Shown here piece after piece: positions 9,001 through 16,202 of a DNA stretch of 64,000 nt. Below the pieces are notes generated by a model. It worked only from the letters and a program-made list of their open reading frames with translations. It had not been told where the DNA came from and made no database searches. The stretch lies in NCBI GenBank assembly GCA_905221605.1, contig CAJNDS010001236.1:90001-154000 (forward strand). The letters are read 5' to 3'. Each line of letters opens with the position of its first letter. Positions within the stretch are counted from its first letter, which is position 1. Both the position numbers and the translations under genes were made by a program. The stretch comes from Symbiodinium natans. Taxonomy: Eukaryota; Sar; Dinophyceae; Suessiales; Symbiodiniaceae.

Positions 9001-10427
9001 TGGTTGACTACCGCCGCGTGAATGCCCGAATTAAGCGCTCCACGTACTATTGTCGGCGGGGCAGCGATGTGCTCGCCGCCGCAGTAGGTTCGGTTTGGTA
9101 TACCTTCGTGGATGCGGTTAGTGGGTTTAATCAGATTAGGAACACCAAGCGTGCTCGCGAGGTGTTGGCCATTGTGGCAAGATCAGGGAAGTATCTCCCT
9201 GTCGGCCTCACCTTTGGCCCGATTAACGGCCCAGATGATTTCAACTTTGTGGTTGATAGGGCCTATGCCCCCGGCAGAGGTAGGCGCCTTAAGTATACTA
9301 AGGAGTGGATTGCCTACGTGGATGATCTTACTGTTAGGACAGGTAGGGTCATTGATGGGCAGTTTTTCACTGATGCCCAAGCCGAGGGGGCGGTGCGCGA
9401 AGCGTGCGCCAAGGGGGCAGTCGCGGCTCCTCAGAGCGCGTCGTCTGCTCTTGAAGCCTTAGGCGTTCGCGGTGCGCACAACTCCAAGCGCGCGAACCAT
9501 GACGCGGCGCGCTCGGACCAGAATCACCCCACGCGCGTTCTGATGCTCAGGATGTTGGGGCTGTTCGGGTGTTTCTGTGTTCAGGGCGGGTGTTTTTGGG
9601 GCGGGCCGTTTCCCAGGTCGCCGGTCTGCGGGCAGAAGGATTTTTCGTCGTTCGTCGCGTGCAGCTTCGTTCGTTTGTCTCGCAGCCAGTGTTTAGGAAG
9701 CAGGCCTAGAGGTTCGGTCCAAGGTCGAAGCAGAAGCCGTAGAAGCCTTAAAGCCCCGACCTTAAGGAAACTCCCCAAACCCCCGCCGCAGCGGTTCAAG
9801 TGTGTTGTAGAGCCTAGGGTAGGTAGTCCCTCCCCGCGTTCGTGCCTGTGCACTGCGCCCCGCTGCGGGTCGCGACCAGACCGCGCGGGAGCGACCGATC
9901 GGTCGCCCGGACCTTCGTGGTCAACCACAAGGCCCCGCTGCGGGCCGTGCCCTGGCCGCGCGGGAGCGGCTGCCTACCACTACTGCACACCGGCCCCTTG
10001 CAGCGGGCCGTGTCCTGGCCGCTCAAGGGCGCGTCAGGTTTCCCTCGCCCATCGGAGGTCCAGCAAAGCCGCGGGCCTCAGTGCCGCGATGGGTGGAGGA
10101 GGGTCTAAGGGCAGGGGCAAAAGCAAGAGCCCAGGCCCTAAGGGCCGGAAGGGCCCGCCCACGATAGACGACGTGCAGCGCCTGCTAGTCCGATGCATGC
10201 GGCACGGCGAAGGTGGCTGCAGAGGCCGGTTCGGTCCGGGCGGCCTCTACCCGGTTGATGAGTTGATCGAGCAACTCGGGATCACCATCAACCAGTACAA
10301 CCAGGCGGTCGCGCACGACGCCAGCCAGCGGAAACCGAGGTTGGATACCTCGCACGCCAGTATGGCCCGGCCATGTGGCACGGCACGGACTTGCATGTCG
10401 TGCCAAGCCTGTTGCAGAACGGCCTGA
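3..10427 (+). CDS. Ty3-like retroelement Gag-Pol polyprotein with permuted reverse transcriptase (5' partial)
   Basis: The frame is open to the left edge; the first in-frame ATG is at 48, so the true start lies outside. Residues are numbered from the codon at 21. Gag: an alpha-rich N-terminus, then two CCCH fingers (C-x8-C-x5-C-x3-H) at 330-349 and 403-422, separated by Lys/Gly/Ala-rich linkers. Protease-like: DGCAG at 528-532 and ILGG near 630. Cys-rich stretch near 787-847, then a hydrophobic segment near 855-873. Reverse transcriptase thumb/connection near 1045-1130 (LLGHNIG, FLGCANWLRGYLP), then RNase H with D1200, E1243 and D1268. Integrase: H2003-H2010-C2040-C2043, then D2072, D2132 and E2168 (D-D-35-E), and a GPY/F-like tail near 2287-2330. 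RT fingers/palm near 2960-3110 with D3031 and YVDD 3099-3102. Family knowledge places the palm before the thumb, so this order is permuted. The frame past about 9500 reads low-complexity, non-domain sequence and is probably read-through. Confidence 0.85.
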   Translation, partial: TDGDSPLRAKLAALEMEIEALKRGSDGGGSQTGSQNPAGDFAAALAAQTEALKEALAQRGGQSSITTVKTDLTWPTLTDDKSDARDVVLFYEEFEDVCALANNCRGMSAREKLLALRGRCRGSRMKTYTNAYRAAWKSGEVLSDPQAVYDRIKNKHLMFGESREEREVRVDGEHASLAKGKLTGHQFEPLFEASIADLEAVGLGKTPRELYLSYLRKMPPYLQKAIRNDKRLWPGDPKDGGLRGPQTWEESHKVVLEYEQREAAHRAVSHSVYSTTGSPSADPSVALAEAQKEIRSLKATAKAAAKGAAAAAKAGADQTFAAASKGAGKGADKKICFHFRDHGNCPKGDACPFSHDKELRRKALAAKKGDQTFATAKGKGKGKGGGKAKASAKPKAAAKGAAKPPGTVCPFFSKNGSCKKGASCDMVHNLTTSGGTPALPANWAAPSGASMSNPFAAFSVQISSSGVQAGVSGAAGRAAVQQHALPLSKGGRDKFATLDDLPKDWWSLADNEPGGYQYRTVVQVLDRKVECMLDGCAGANHVTEELVVGMMNRAAELGIGTEDPGFPVVRLEKWVHPEYVHGIASGAPVPLKRKAVLRVTLLEGRTADDCRPNTEIFVRCKIAARGTSDWHGLILGGRALDCAGRMGLGFRPGPDFHVLDTLGIRMPRCEDHSKTRKDRAYAFEARLSSLDDASCTEPGGGSRELLRYDGEEPLELSPGDGVLVPVVREQGVSAEGSLSEVVLPVECGVEAVPGLWPTGEGKGFVLLAAQECDHSLQPGEVVAEVRSGLVSTAACGCGAVETVFESEPSPQACADCGVAVASVDHDPCFACGSASRAAARSFQGCSSCARSFGRLRTGARIGVLSVLAAVTVLASVWGGSGPVGRPVEEPGVLTCLDHLPSVDSWWEAPGGYASMWGRRPAQKDLGTLAVEKAPYETCLLQRVGEAWRLWDTRDLRVAESVACSDEVPVTERLAVFRTRKGPRWAGWREGSATAGRGASDAVRPADAVDTARCPSYHIVESWDIEKMIEEPPTDYYYEKLAADMRARHPKACPHLLDHLVSLEGFLDKSILFGFSFGISKAEVCVSKGKLLGHNIGRDGSSPDEERCQAVIDFPPLWEKLHIQQFLGCANWLRGYLPVEYGHAAKISGQWQKPGAVFPEGGLGSAATEGCKAFKAIKRMMQNRINLATFDEASAADGSCPLEQIADASGIAVGGSVVQMTRDLSQLKVLMTHSKSLTPAQQNWPPLIQEAFAQLEVKRATRRMFGSIRTLCWTDHANLTRAQTSDIGMDPKLVRWVAEILMDGSEIRSLSGRSATLGDSFSRNPKDRDALLAARTKDLEGLSGQLRGFDLDQYLGEGTEGDGPVPWAVGNDAVPEPAGRVQAAAVPMCVVAALPVRVMVVFDYARWKEQDAELTEIRRVFQASLPGVSVAVRGCWGPFEDTDGLASHFDCGAGRLAGTKKIKRIRVDLLTSCAKVLREASGFRPQFLVGLGQGGLVTAVLRWPLVVELTLQARNLQRKEARAVGEAWAGIKAIWAVRPRLWRTQQGHLEVAEACPELRKDFPEPPLRGFGIVGKQALGAEVLRSLRLDAVRSIDDASIRGMLDEPSRPLWDHEGLCICGKRTSVEIAEREELEPPLEGDLEAHEVGLEVNAVLATLDRTGGLFRVRSSTIQQWAVGFRTTPKDAPVPTAYGMLSGKIWKKGHSMKLSLGSQHKDLSKWGDVKPYWTTWVVREDGAVVAGHNCSPLDAVQGDIVVHWSSVVNWHGHRHVVNEQCEVLWRSEGKEVALDPSFGKLIALVGRVTQVIGWRATGEASDPRSSTRQTSRVLALFSASNEGVEGHWTAGAISRGKNANECKLKGRVLAFMGEEHKGPAVVLELVSHSPILCIWDHSSTKVKVEFKGGVPSLSLAAGEDENRREQLAVEARDAANISEFRVTGSLRTAWYEGQRRDPSLAGSIRKPEPPMVMSGDGLLEREVTLRTGQTVVVPVVPNGAAGANGVTWRRACYNSVHCGVLGAHRSAEVTIKLLERAVWWPDLEKDVRTWVAKCLACIKGRSRPTKVEARAVKCGAETCWQEVSVDCEGPNREDREGHRYSLTYFDCLSHAVLLEPMRSLTHAEVRRAFVRCVLRSRTIPSLIRSDRGPEFKNALMAELSAMLGTEWRFSAPLRPCELGANERVHQEVQKVLGAVVRQVGASLSEAWSDWLVVAEYVIDNTPGPHGYTPRDLERSWSLALPIEKDVLRDALQFEPISDWARSQFKQFSELAAAVREHWTRSSEARAKLANRHRRSVDLKPGDRVVWNAPRARSEGAGRVPWKPGLTGPWRVLEVKGHRLTLEPVSMESGGTSSARRGPMEAHAEDCILVPADADGAESREPVVFEDDETGGDGSSRPSLGQQVQGDAKQVEFTLTRRGREFVLRLGDRIAYRGVGGGPKVRRLGRVTQVDAARAQVGVHRYLPDASGVRVKWRLAYIAEDGALTLSEGTRPAHEAVSVKEIISKIDLNRDGVLAAASARKLDKGAYSLQDRTLERASRAGASVLSIREALADLLVAEPRVLQPRASPESGAVESWFRQYFLGGVPDVLEVAWGDAVVSDAARRHGYRVVPAFVQGKQAYGITWNLAAEEHLEAISAAVLRTEPKVLVIGLEGKNVPRAFLQLVVRCAQERTRAGAHVALRLQAQKGEWEPWRLEEWGALFGTLAGPRWPWAFVRADMCQFARAGGRSNLVESGALWLADFSLESVGLRCSRPDALGAVQHKHVERAQSDYNLIGAAFCASLQDLGLRGAEELCTAAVESFPATAGADSAAAAPQPSPVVPLPDVRSGEDLTPAERAELDKEVDKYAAEKEAFWRTKADAKDWDSVRADLEVYALAGEKVAEDPRRTEAYRDLVWSGLKIEPGPTRPGLTDADIAAVREVIRRKAAGFWVEDTTRTTVRKFAHDCIPTGPPVSSQPHSLRGESAQWVDDKLEEECKRGQLIRGSSAWGSAPFPTKEMPSYKRHRKRRLVVDYRRVNARIKRSTYYCRRGSDVLAAAVGSVWYTFVDAVSGFNQIRNTKRAREVLAIVARSGKYLPVGLTFGPINGPDDFNFVVDRAYAPGRGRRLKYTKEWIAYVDDLTVRTGRVIDGQFFTDAQAEGAVREACAKGAVAAPQSASSALEALGVRGAHNSKRANHDAARSDQNHPTRVLMLRMLGLFGCFCVQGGCFWGGPFPRSPVCGQKDFSSFVACSFVRLSRSQCLGSRPRGSVQGRSRSRRSLKAPTLRKLPKPPPQRFKCVVEPRVGSPSPRSCLCTAPRCGSRPDRAGATDRSPGPSWSTTRPRCGPCPGRAGAAAYHYCTPAPCSGPCPGRSRARQVSLAHRRSSKAAGLSAAMGGGGSKGRGKSKSPGPKGRKGPPTIDDVQRLLVRCMRHGEGGCRGRFGPGGLYPVDELIEQLGITINQYNQAVAHDASQRKPRLDTSHASMARPCGTARTCMSCQACCRTA

Positions 10428-11515
10428 TCCCCGGCGGCGGGCCGGGAGGCCGCCTCGGGGTTCACTACGTCCTAGGACACTGCCCCACGCAGTGGGAGGA
10501 CGGAAGGCGCGGGTTCCGCCGCGGATCGACTTGCATCGTCGAGGTCCGGCTGGCGGTCCTGCGGGACGCCGGAGTGCCCATCTATGCTGGAGCGGATGGG
10601 GTGGCCCTCACTGGCCAGATTAGGGCCACCGGCATTTCCCGCATCTGGGCACTCCCCAGGGGCTCGCCTGTCTACTCAGACTTGATAGCTGAGTTGGAAG
10701 TGGATAGGTTGGTCTTGCGTGTCGACCTAAAGAGTTTAGGCGACTCCAGTGCGGGCCCCAACCCGCCGTTGGGGCGAGGACCGAAACTGGGCACGGTCCA
10801 AGCGTCCCAAGCTGCTGCGGCCAGCAGTGGCGCGGCGAGCTCCTCGACGGTTGTGCTGGCCCCTGCGGGTCGTGTCATGGCCGCGGGGGCCGCCCAACCT
10901 GTTACCCCTCCTAAGGCCGCGCCTAAGGCCAAAGGGCGTCCCCTAGGGACTCCTAGGACTTCGATCGTGCCAGCGAAGCCCAAGGTGTACCCTAGGCGCA
11001 ACATCCCGGGCCCCAACGTCCTCGAGCCCGAGGACTCGCTCGAGGAAGAGGCAGCCCAAGCAGCTGAAGGTGTCGAGGAAGACAGTTCCAGCTCGGATCT
11101 TCCCGACACGCGGGCGCCTCCAGCCGCGGTCAGAGTGAAGGAGGACGAGGAGCCCGCTAGTGGGGCCCAGGCCGAGAGCACAGAGGAAGGAGTCCTGGTG
11201 CTCGGCCAGTCGGTGGTCACCAGCGCGAAGGAATACCTCGCGCGGTCCGAAGCTCTTCTTAGAGCGCAGAAGCTCCAGTCGAGAATACTGGAGGTTGCGG
11301 GAACTGCGATGGTGAAGCTGGAGAAGATCACCAAGCGTGAGGAGTCCCTCAAAACCCTGCGCCGAGAGGGAGAGAGTCGGGCGGCCGGGGAAGGCGCCGA
11401 CGGGGAAGAGGTGTCGGACGCCCCCGGCTGCAGGGCCGAGCAGTTCCGCCAGGCCTTCGGGGGGCGGGACCGCCCAGTCCGCCTCAGCCTCAGAGGAGCC
11501 TCGCCCCAACGCTGA
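10089..11515 (+). CDS. Tpt1/KptA-like RNA 2'-phosphotransferase, frame-interrupted
   Basis: Family members remove a 2'-phosphate from spliced RNA, passing it to NAD+, or ADP-ribosylate RNA ends. An ATG in good context at 10089 opens a Gly/Lys-rich leader beginning MGGGGSKG, which also fits the N-myristoylation pattern. Next come an RH pair (CMRHGE), the GLYPVDELIEQLGI motif of the N-terminal lobe, and NQYNQAVAHD. The reading then continues in another frame, with the change near 10325-10345: YGPAMWHGT (the HGT motif), GLIPGG, GVHYVLG, and VPIYAGADGVALT of the NAD-binding lobe. After about residue 110 of this second frame the protein turns Ala/Pro- and acid-rich with a short coiled-coil-like stretch, to a stop at 11515. 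The -1 frame change could be a mutation, an assembly indel, an intron or programmed shifting. The leader lies in the same frame as Pol. Confidence 0.72.
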
Positions 11516-14500
11516 CGGCCACTACGGATGTTCGGCTCCGGGATGCGGGCTAGCCTTTGAGTCGCTGGTGCAGTACCACTTGCATCAGGCGGCCTGCCAT
11601 GGCGCCTCTCTTCCGCCCAACCTGGGGATCAGCCCCTCCGCACCTCTTGACCCTTTTCGTCAGGACTGGCGGGGACGGCTGTTCCGCCGAGGAAAGGACG
11701 GTGGGTATGGGGAGGTGCCCATGCTCCGAGTGATTAGGTACCACAAAGCGAACGGGTACGATCACTCGAGAGTCCCGCTCCTGAGGCGAGGGGACCGAAT
11801 CCAGCTTGAGGATGGATCGCACCACATCTATGGTGGTAGCCATCCGCCGGGGTGGCTTCGCGACGACCCCGAGCTGGACCCTCCTGGTGCTCCAGAGGGA
11901 AGCGATGGAGGGTCCACGCCCAAGAGCGAGCCCACGGAGGAGGCCGTGCCCGAGCCTCCGCGGAAGGCCGCTCCGCGACGCCTGGCCGAGCGTCGCTCCA
12001 AGCGAGACTACTCGCCGGACCTGGTGACGCCTCTCGACGATCTCCATGCCAAGGAGATCGACTCCTTCTTCGCGGGCGACCCAGCCGCGGATAGCCTTGA
12101 CGTCATTTTGATGCGCGCCGAGGTTCGCACTGAGTCCCACCTCAAGGTTGGCCGGGAGGAGGAAGAGCCCCTGGTCAAGGAGGAACAGGAGGAGGAGACG
12201 GAGGTCGTCAAGGACGAAGAGGTCTCGGTTGAGATGGAGGCTGCCACCGCGGATGAGGCGGACGAGGTCGCCCTCCCAGCCAACCGAGCCTACGTCGAAG
12301 GCCGCTTTTACCCCTACGGCAGCTGGCGGTGCTTCTTCTGCGAAGCCATTAACCCGGTGACCGAGGACCAGTGCCTCACCACGCACGCGGGCGGCCCGAA
12401 TGCGGGCGCCCCGTGCGACGGCCGATGGATCAATGGGATCGACATCGGGTGGTGGGAGGTGGATCCCCAAACCGCGCCGGAGCAATGGCGGCGGAGGTTT
12501 TCTGCCGAAGAGCTTGAAGACCAACAAGCGCGGGCAGATGCCGCGAGGCTCCTCAGCGATGAGGAACTCGCTGAAGCCCTCCAGGCGGCCGAGGAGGCGC
12601 AGGCGGCCGAGCGCGCCAAGAAGCGGGAGCGGCGCCAGGCGGAGAAGGCGGAGCGCGATGATCACATCAGCGAAGCGCTCCGCATAGCAGGGTGGCAGTG
12701 CCCTAACTGCTATGAATGGAACCTTTCATTCAGGCAGCTGTGCTTTAGGTGCAGCACACCCCTCCGCTTGGCAGAGGTCGTGTCCCGCGGGATCCCGGAT
12801 CCGCGGCGCGGCGAACAGAGGGACTCGGGCTCCGAGAGCAGCCAAGATGAGCTGGAGTACGAGATCCTTCTGGCAAATCGCGCGATGGATCAGGAAACGA
12901 TCCAGCCTCTTCTTAGGAGCAAACACAAGAAGAGGGGCGGCAAGAGACGTCGCGAGGAGGCGACGCACGGCAAGGGCCGCGACCCGTGGGGTGCTTGGGC
13001 AGACGCCCGTGGCAAGGGCCAGGGCAAGCCGAAGGGCAGAGGCAAGTCCGATGCCAAGGGCAAGCCCAAGGGGAGGGGCAAGTACGCCTGGGGCGCTTTC
13101 GCCGCGGGCATTGTTGCCGCGCTCCAACCCCGCCCAAGCACCAGCTGGGTCCCAGCTTTCCCGTGCGGGTCGGCCCGGCCGCCGCCGAGTGTTCCGCTTC
13201 CGCCGCGGACCCCCTTTTTCCTGGGTCGCGGGCTCCTCAATCGGTTGATGCATGCCCTCAACGGGAACATCAACGGCTGGTGGGGCCTGGCGGCTGCAGC
13301 GTCGGCGCCGATTGCCTTGCAGTTGCACCGCGGGGCTGTGCATGTTGTCGAGGACTCTATGCACGCGGTTGCAACGATTTCGGCCGACGTGGTCGAGGAA
13401 ATCGGTCACGGGGCGAGGCGGACCGTGTGGGTCGCCGGAACAGCCATCACTCTCGTGGTAGTGATCTTGTGCGGTGCTGTTCTGTGGTACGTGAGTCGTG
13501 CCGTTGCCAATCGCATTGCGCATTTGCGACATGGCAACACCGCGGCCCCTGAGGCGCGGCTGTCTCAGCTCCTTGGCTCCGAAGCGACGTTTGAGGTCGC
13601 GAGCACCAAGAAAGGGGTGACCCATAAGGTTTGGGTGCATCTCAAGGAGGAGACAGCTGCCTGTGGCTGTCGTGCTTACCTGGCAGAAGGACGCTGCGGG
13701 CATTGCGATTCCGCAATGGACACCGCTCGTTCCTTAGGGTTTTTGCACGCGGCCCAGCGAGGCGCGGGTCCGGCGCTCACAGACTCCATTCGGAGCACCG
13801 CCTCCGACGCCCTAGCTAAGGGTAGGGTGGTGTTGGGTTTGGGGAACAGTGAAGGGTGTTTCTCCCAACTCGCGGCCAAGAGCCGCGGGCTCTCCTGCTT
13901 TCAGGGGCTCGCGGGTCGTGACCTGGCCGCGGCCCCAGCAGATGGAGCGAGCGCAGCCCACGCACATTCCGGCTCCGTGCAACGTGCCGCCACTGCCACT
14001 GTGGCGCGCACGCCAGGCCGGAGGAACAAGGGCCCAGCCCCCGCTAGGAGTTCTCCAGTCAGAGGAGCAGAATTCCTTGCGGGCGGGCCGTACATTCAGG
14101 CCGCCCAAACGCTGCTTGGGTCAGGAGCAGCAGAGGATGTGATCTACATCCGGGCTTACAGCTTAGATTGCCCATCCTGCATCGAGGCAATCGAAGCGTC
14201 GCTTGGCAAGGGCGCAAGCGTTCGGATTGTCGCCGACATGGGACAATGCCACCGCACCAAGCTTCAGTGGCAAGCGTTGAAACGCTTGGCGGCCGCAGGT
14301 GCCGAGGTGAAGGTGGGTTGCGGCACATCCTTGCGCGACGCCTATGCTCGCGACGGCCGCGGGGCTAAGGTAGGCACCGGGATTCAAGGGCTGCACCATG
14401 CCAAGGCCCTTTGCCTGCTGCGGCCTGACGGCGCGGTGGTGCTGACTGGGAGCCTCAATTTTACCACAAGCAGCAAAGCCAATGCGGAGGCAGGGCTTAA

Positions 14501-14687
14501 GCTTGAGGTCCCCAAGACGCACCCTGTCGCGCAGTCCTACGTCGAGGAATTCCAGAGGGTGTCGGCCGAGGCATTCTCCCTCGATGAGGCGGTTGCAAAG
14601 CGCCCTCAGTTGGAGCGAGCCAGTAGCTCCAACGTTGCTGGCAACGCCACTCGTGCCCCCAACGCTGCTCCACAGGGTATCGAGTAG
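11316..14687 (+). CDS. Multi-zinc-finger protein with transmembrane segment and PLD-type nuclease motif
   Basis: This frame is open from 11316 and has no early ATG, so it probably continues the preceding Tpt1-like frame through a second shift within 11340-11440. Numbering from codon 11337: a C2H2-like finger at about 63-90; an acidic, Glu/Lys-rich region; a Cys cluster opened by WRCFFCEAIN near 331; a RanBP2-like finger C455-x2-C458-x10-C469-x2-C472; Lys/Gly-rich repeats near 550-580; one membrane-like helix near 700-722; a SWIM finger C776-x-C778-x8-C787-x-H789; and near the C-terminus HHAK (H1021, K1023) followed by GSLN, the HKD signature of the phospholipase D/Nuc/Zucchini superfamily. 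The Asp of HxKx4D is displaced by a few residues. Such enzymes cut nucleic acids or phospholipids, and the RNA-type zinc fingers favour nucleic acid. Stop at 14685-14687. Confidence 0.68.
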   Translation, partial: SWRRSPSVRSPSKPCAERERVGRPGKAPTGKRCRTPPAAGPSSSARPSGGGTAQSASASEEPRPNADGHYGCSAPGCGLAFESLVQYHLHQAACHGASLPPNLGISPSAPLDPFRQDWRGRLFRRGKDGGYGEVPMLRVIRYHKANGYDHSRVPLLRRGDRIQLEDGSHHIYGGSHPPGWLRDDPELDPPGAPEGSDGGSTPKSEPTEEAVPEPPRKAAPRRLAERRSKRDYSPDLVTPLDDLHAKEIDSFFAGDPAADSLDVILMRAEVRTESHLKVGREEEEPLVKEEQEEETEVVKDEEVSVEMEAATADEADEVALPANRAYVEGRFYPYGSWRCFFCEAINPVTEDQCLTTHAGGPNAGAPCDGRWINGIDIGWWEVDPQTAPEQWRRRFSAEELEDQQARADAARLLSDEELAEALQAAEEAQAAERAKKRERRQAEKAERDDHISEALRIAGWQCPNCYEWNLSFRQLCFRCSTPLRLAEVVSRGIPDPRRGEQRDSGSESSQDELEYEILLANRAMDQETIQPLLRSKHKKRGGKRRREEATHGKGRDPWGAWADARGKGQGKPKGRGKSDAKGKPKGRGKYAWGAFAAGIVAALQPRPSTSWVPAFPCGSARPPPSVPLPPRTPFFLGRGLLNRLMHALNGNINGWWGLAAAASAPIALQLHRGAVHVVEDSMHAVATISADVVEEIGHGARRTVWVAGTAITLVVVILCGAVLWYVSRAVANRIAHLRHGNTAAPEARLSQLLGSEATFEVASTKKGVTHKVWVHLKEETAACGCRAYLAEGRCGHCDSAMDTARSLGFLHAAQRGAGPALTDSIRSTASDALAKGRVVLGLGNSEGCFSQLAAKSRGLSCFQGLAGRDLAAAPADGASAAHAHSGSVQRAATATVARTPGRRNKGPAPARSSPVRGAEFLAGGPYIQAAQTLLGSGAAEDVIYIRAYSLDCPSCIEAIEASLGKGASVRIVADMGQCHRTKLQWQALKRLAAAGAEVKVGCGTSLRDAYARDGRGAKVGTGIQGLHHAKALCLLRPDGAVVLTGSLNFTTSSKANAEAGLKLEVPKTHPVAQSYVEEFQRVSAEAFSLDEAVAKRPQLERASSSNVAGNATRAPNAAPQGIE

Positions 14688-15672
14688 GCTGCGGCCAGTT
14701 GGCGCGGCGTGGTATGTATCCACGCATTATCAGAGCAGGCGTCGCAGCACGGCGCGTTGCTTCGCCAACCTTTTGCACTTTCTTTTGCGTGACTGCGGGC
14801 GAAAAGCCGCGGCAGGTTTGAAGCCTGCCCATTTTGCATCCCCCGCACTTTTCTTCTCCGCCCTGCCTGTGGCCCCTCTCGTCGAGGGAGCCCTTTTGCA
14901 GGTGCTGCGGACCGTGTCCTGGTCGCGGCAGTGCGCTCGCCGAAGCGCGTGCGAGTTGCACTGGCTGCGGCACAAGCAATGTGCGCGGCTCTCGCTGAGT
15001 CCGGTAGCCCGTAGGGTAGTTCTGGATAGGTGAGTAGCCGTAGCCGTAGCTTAGGGCCGGTAGTTTGTACAGTGTACCATTTGTACCATAGCTTTGCACT
15101 AGCAGCACAAAGACCTGCCCAGTACTCTGGAGCCTCGCCTTCCAGCACAAAGGTGAGCGCTCGCGACTTGGGGTGGTTTAGGGTCGTAGAGGGCTGCTGT
15201 CGTCGTGCGTCCGTTTGGTAGTGCGGGCTGCCGCCCAAGCCGCATGCCAATGCTCATGATGTGCGGGCTCTACCAGGGTCGCACGCGACACCCTCGCCCT
15301 ACCCCATTTGCCGCGTTGCGGAAGTGCTTGACGCACTATGAGCTCTTGGTGAGCCGGAAGCCTCGGCTGAGGGGCGAATGTGAGCAGGTCAAAGCATGCA
15401 TGGTGTGCTTGCTTAGTGCTAGCGCAGCGTGTTGTTTTCCTTTGCATGTGTAGTTTTGCAATTCGTAACAATGCCAATGTTTTGGCTCAAGTACCGAGCT
15501 TGTGCCTTTGAGCACGGTAGTTTCGTACAGTAGCTCTTAGGTTGCTGTGCGGTCCGACCGGACGCACTCAGGCGTAGCTGCACAAGTGCTTGAACTCGCG
15601 AAGTCGTAAAACAGCGTGGCCGGGCTGTGATTGCATTGGTTTAGTGCAAATCCAGTGCTGGTCGACTTCACA
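14688..15672 (+). other. 3' flank of the element; no gene seen
   Basis: Mixed-composition non-coding DNA. It contains the sixth copy of the dispersed GC motif (14907) and a 12-base match to the 3' end of the dinoflagellate spliced leader (15480-15491). The left flank is outside the window, so long terminal repeats could not be tested for. Confidence 0.5.
15480..15491 (+). other. Possible relict of the dinoflagellate spliced leader
   Basis: TTTTGGCTCAAG equals the last 12 bases of the known DinoSL (ending CCATTTTGGCTCAAG). It is preceded by GCCAATG, so the full leader is not intact. No open frame follows. Chance occurrence in 64 kb is unlikely but possible. Confidence 0.35.
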
Positions 15673-15681
15673 AGCAGTAGC

Positions 15682-15748
<67 letters not shown>

Positions 15749-15811
15749 ATAGTAGTAGTAGTCGTAGTAGGAATCGTAGCAGTAGTAGTAGTAATAGTCG
15801 TAGTAGGCAGT
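15673..15811 (+). repeat. (AGT)n microsatellite
   Basis: About 45 AGT units with scattered AAT and CGT variants. It creates spurious Ser-, Val- and Leu-rich ORFs in all frames. Confidence 0.95.
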
Positions 15812-15884
15812 AGTCGTCAGCTGGCTGGTCGCATTTGCCATCTCCCAACAAGTGCCTCCCAGTGTAGGTAGCAAGTACTCAGTG

Positions 15885-15999
15885 GTAGTAGTCGTAGTAG
15901 GTCGTTGTCGTCGTCGTCGTAGTAGTAGTAGTAGCAGCAGTAGTAGGAGTAGTAGTAGCAGTAGTGGTAGCAGTTGTTGGAGTAGTAGTAGTAGCAGTT

Positions 16000-16063
<64 letters not shown>

Positions 16064-16104
16064 CAGTAGTGGTAGCAGTTGTTGGAGTAGTAGTAGTAGC
16101 AGTT

Positions 16105-16202
<98 letters not shown>

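Larger units (their letters stand above)
9865..14927 (+). repeat. Dispersed 20-21 bp GC-rich motif, six copies
   Basis: Close variants of GCGGGYCGTGNCCTGGCCGC occur at 9865, 9940, 10003, 10865, 13911 and 14907. Three lie between Pol and the second coding block, two inside coding sequence and one in the 3' flank. The ends GCGG..CC and GGCCGC can pair around a loop of about 7 nt, so each could form a small stem-loop. Function is unknown. Confidence 0.6.

Noticed and set aside
9500-10088. Read-through part of the Pol frame as a coding domain
   Set aside because: Composition changes to Pro/Arg/Cys-rich without conserved motifs and it contains three copies of the dispersed GC motif; an independent ATG with good context follows at 10089.
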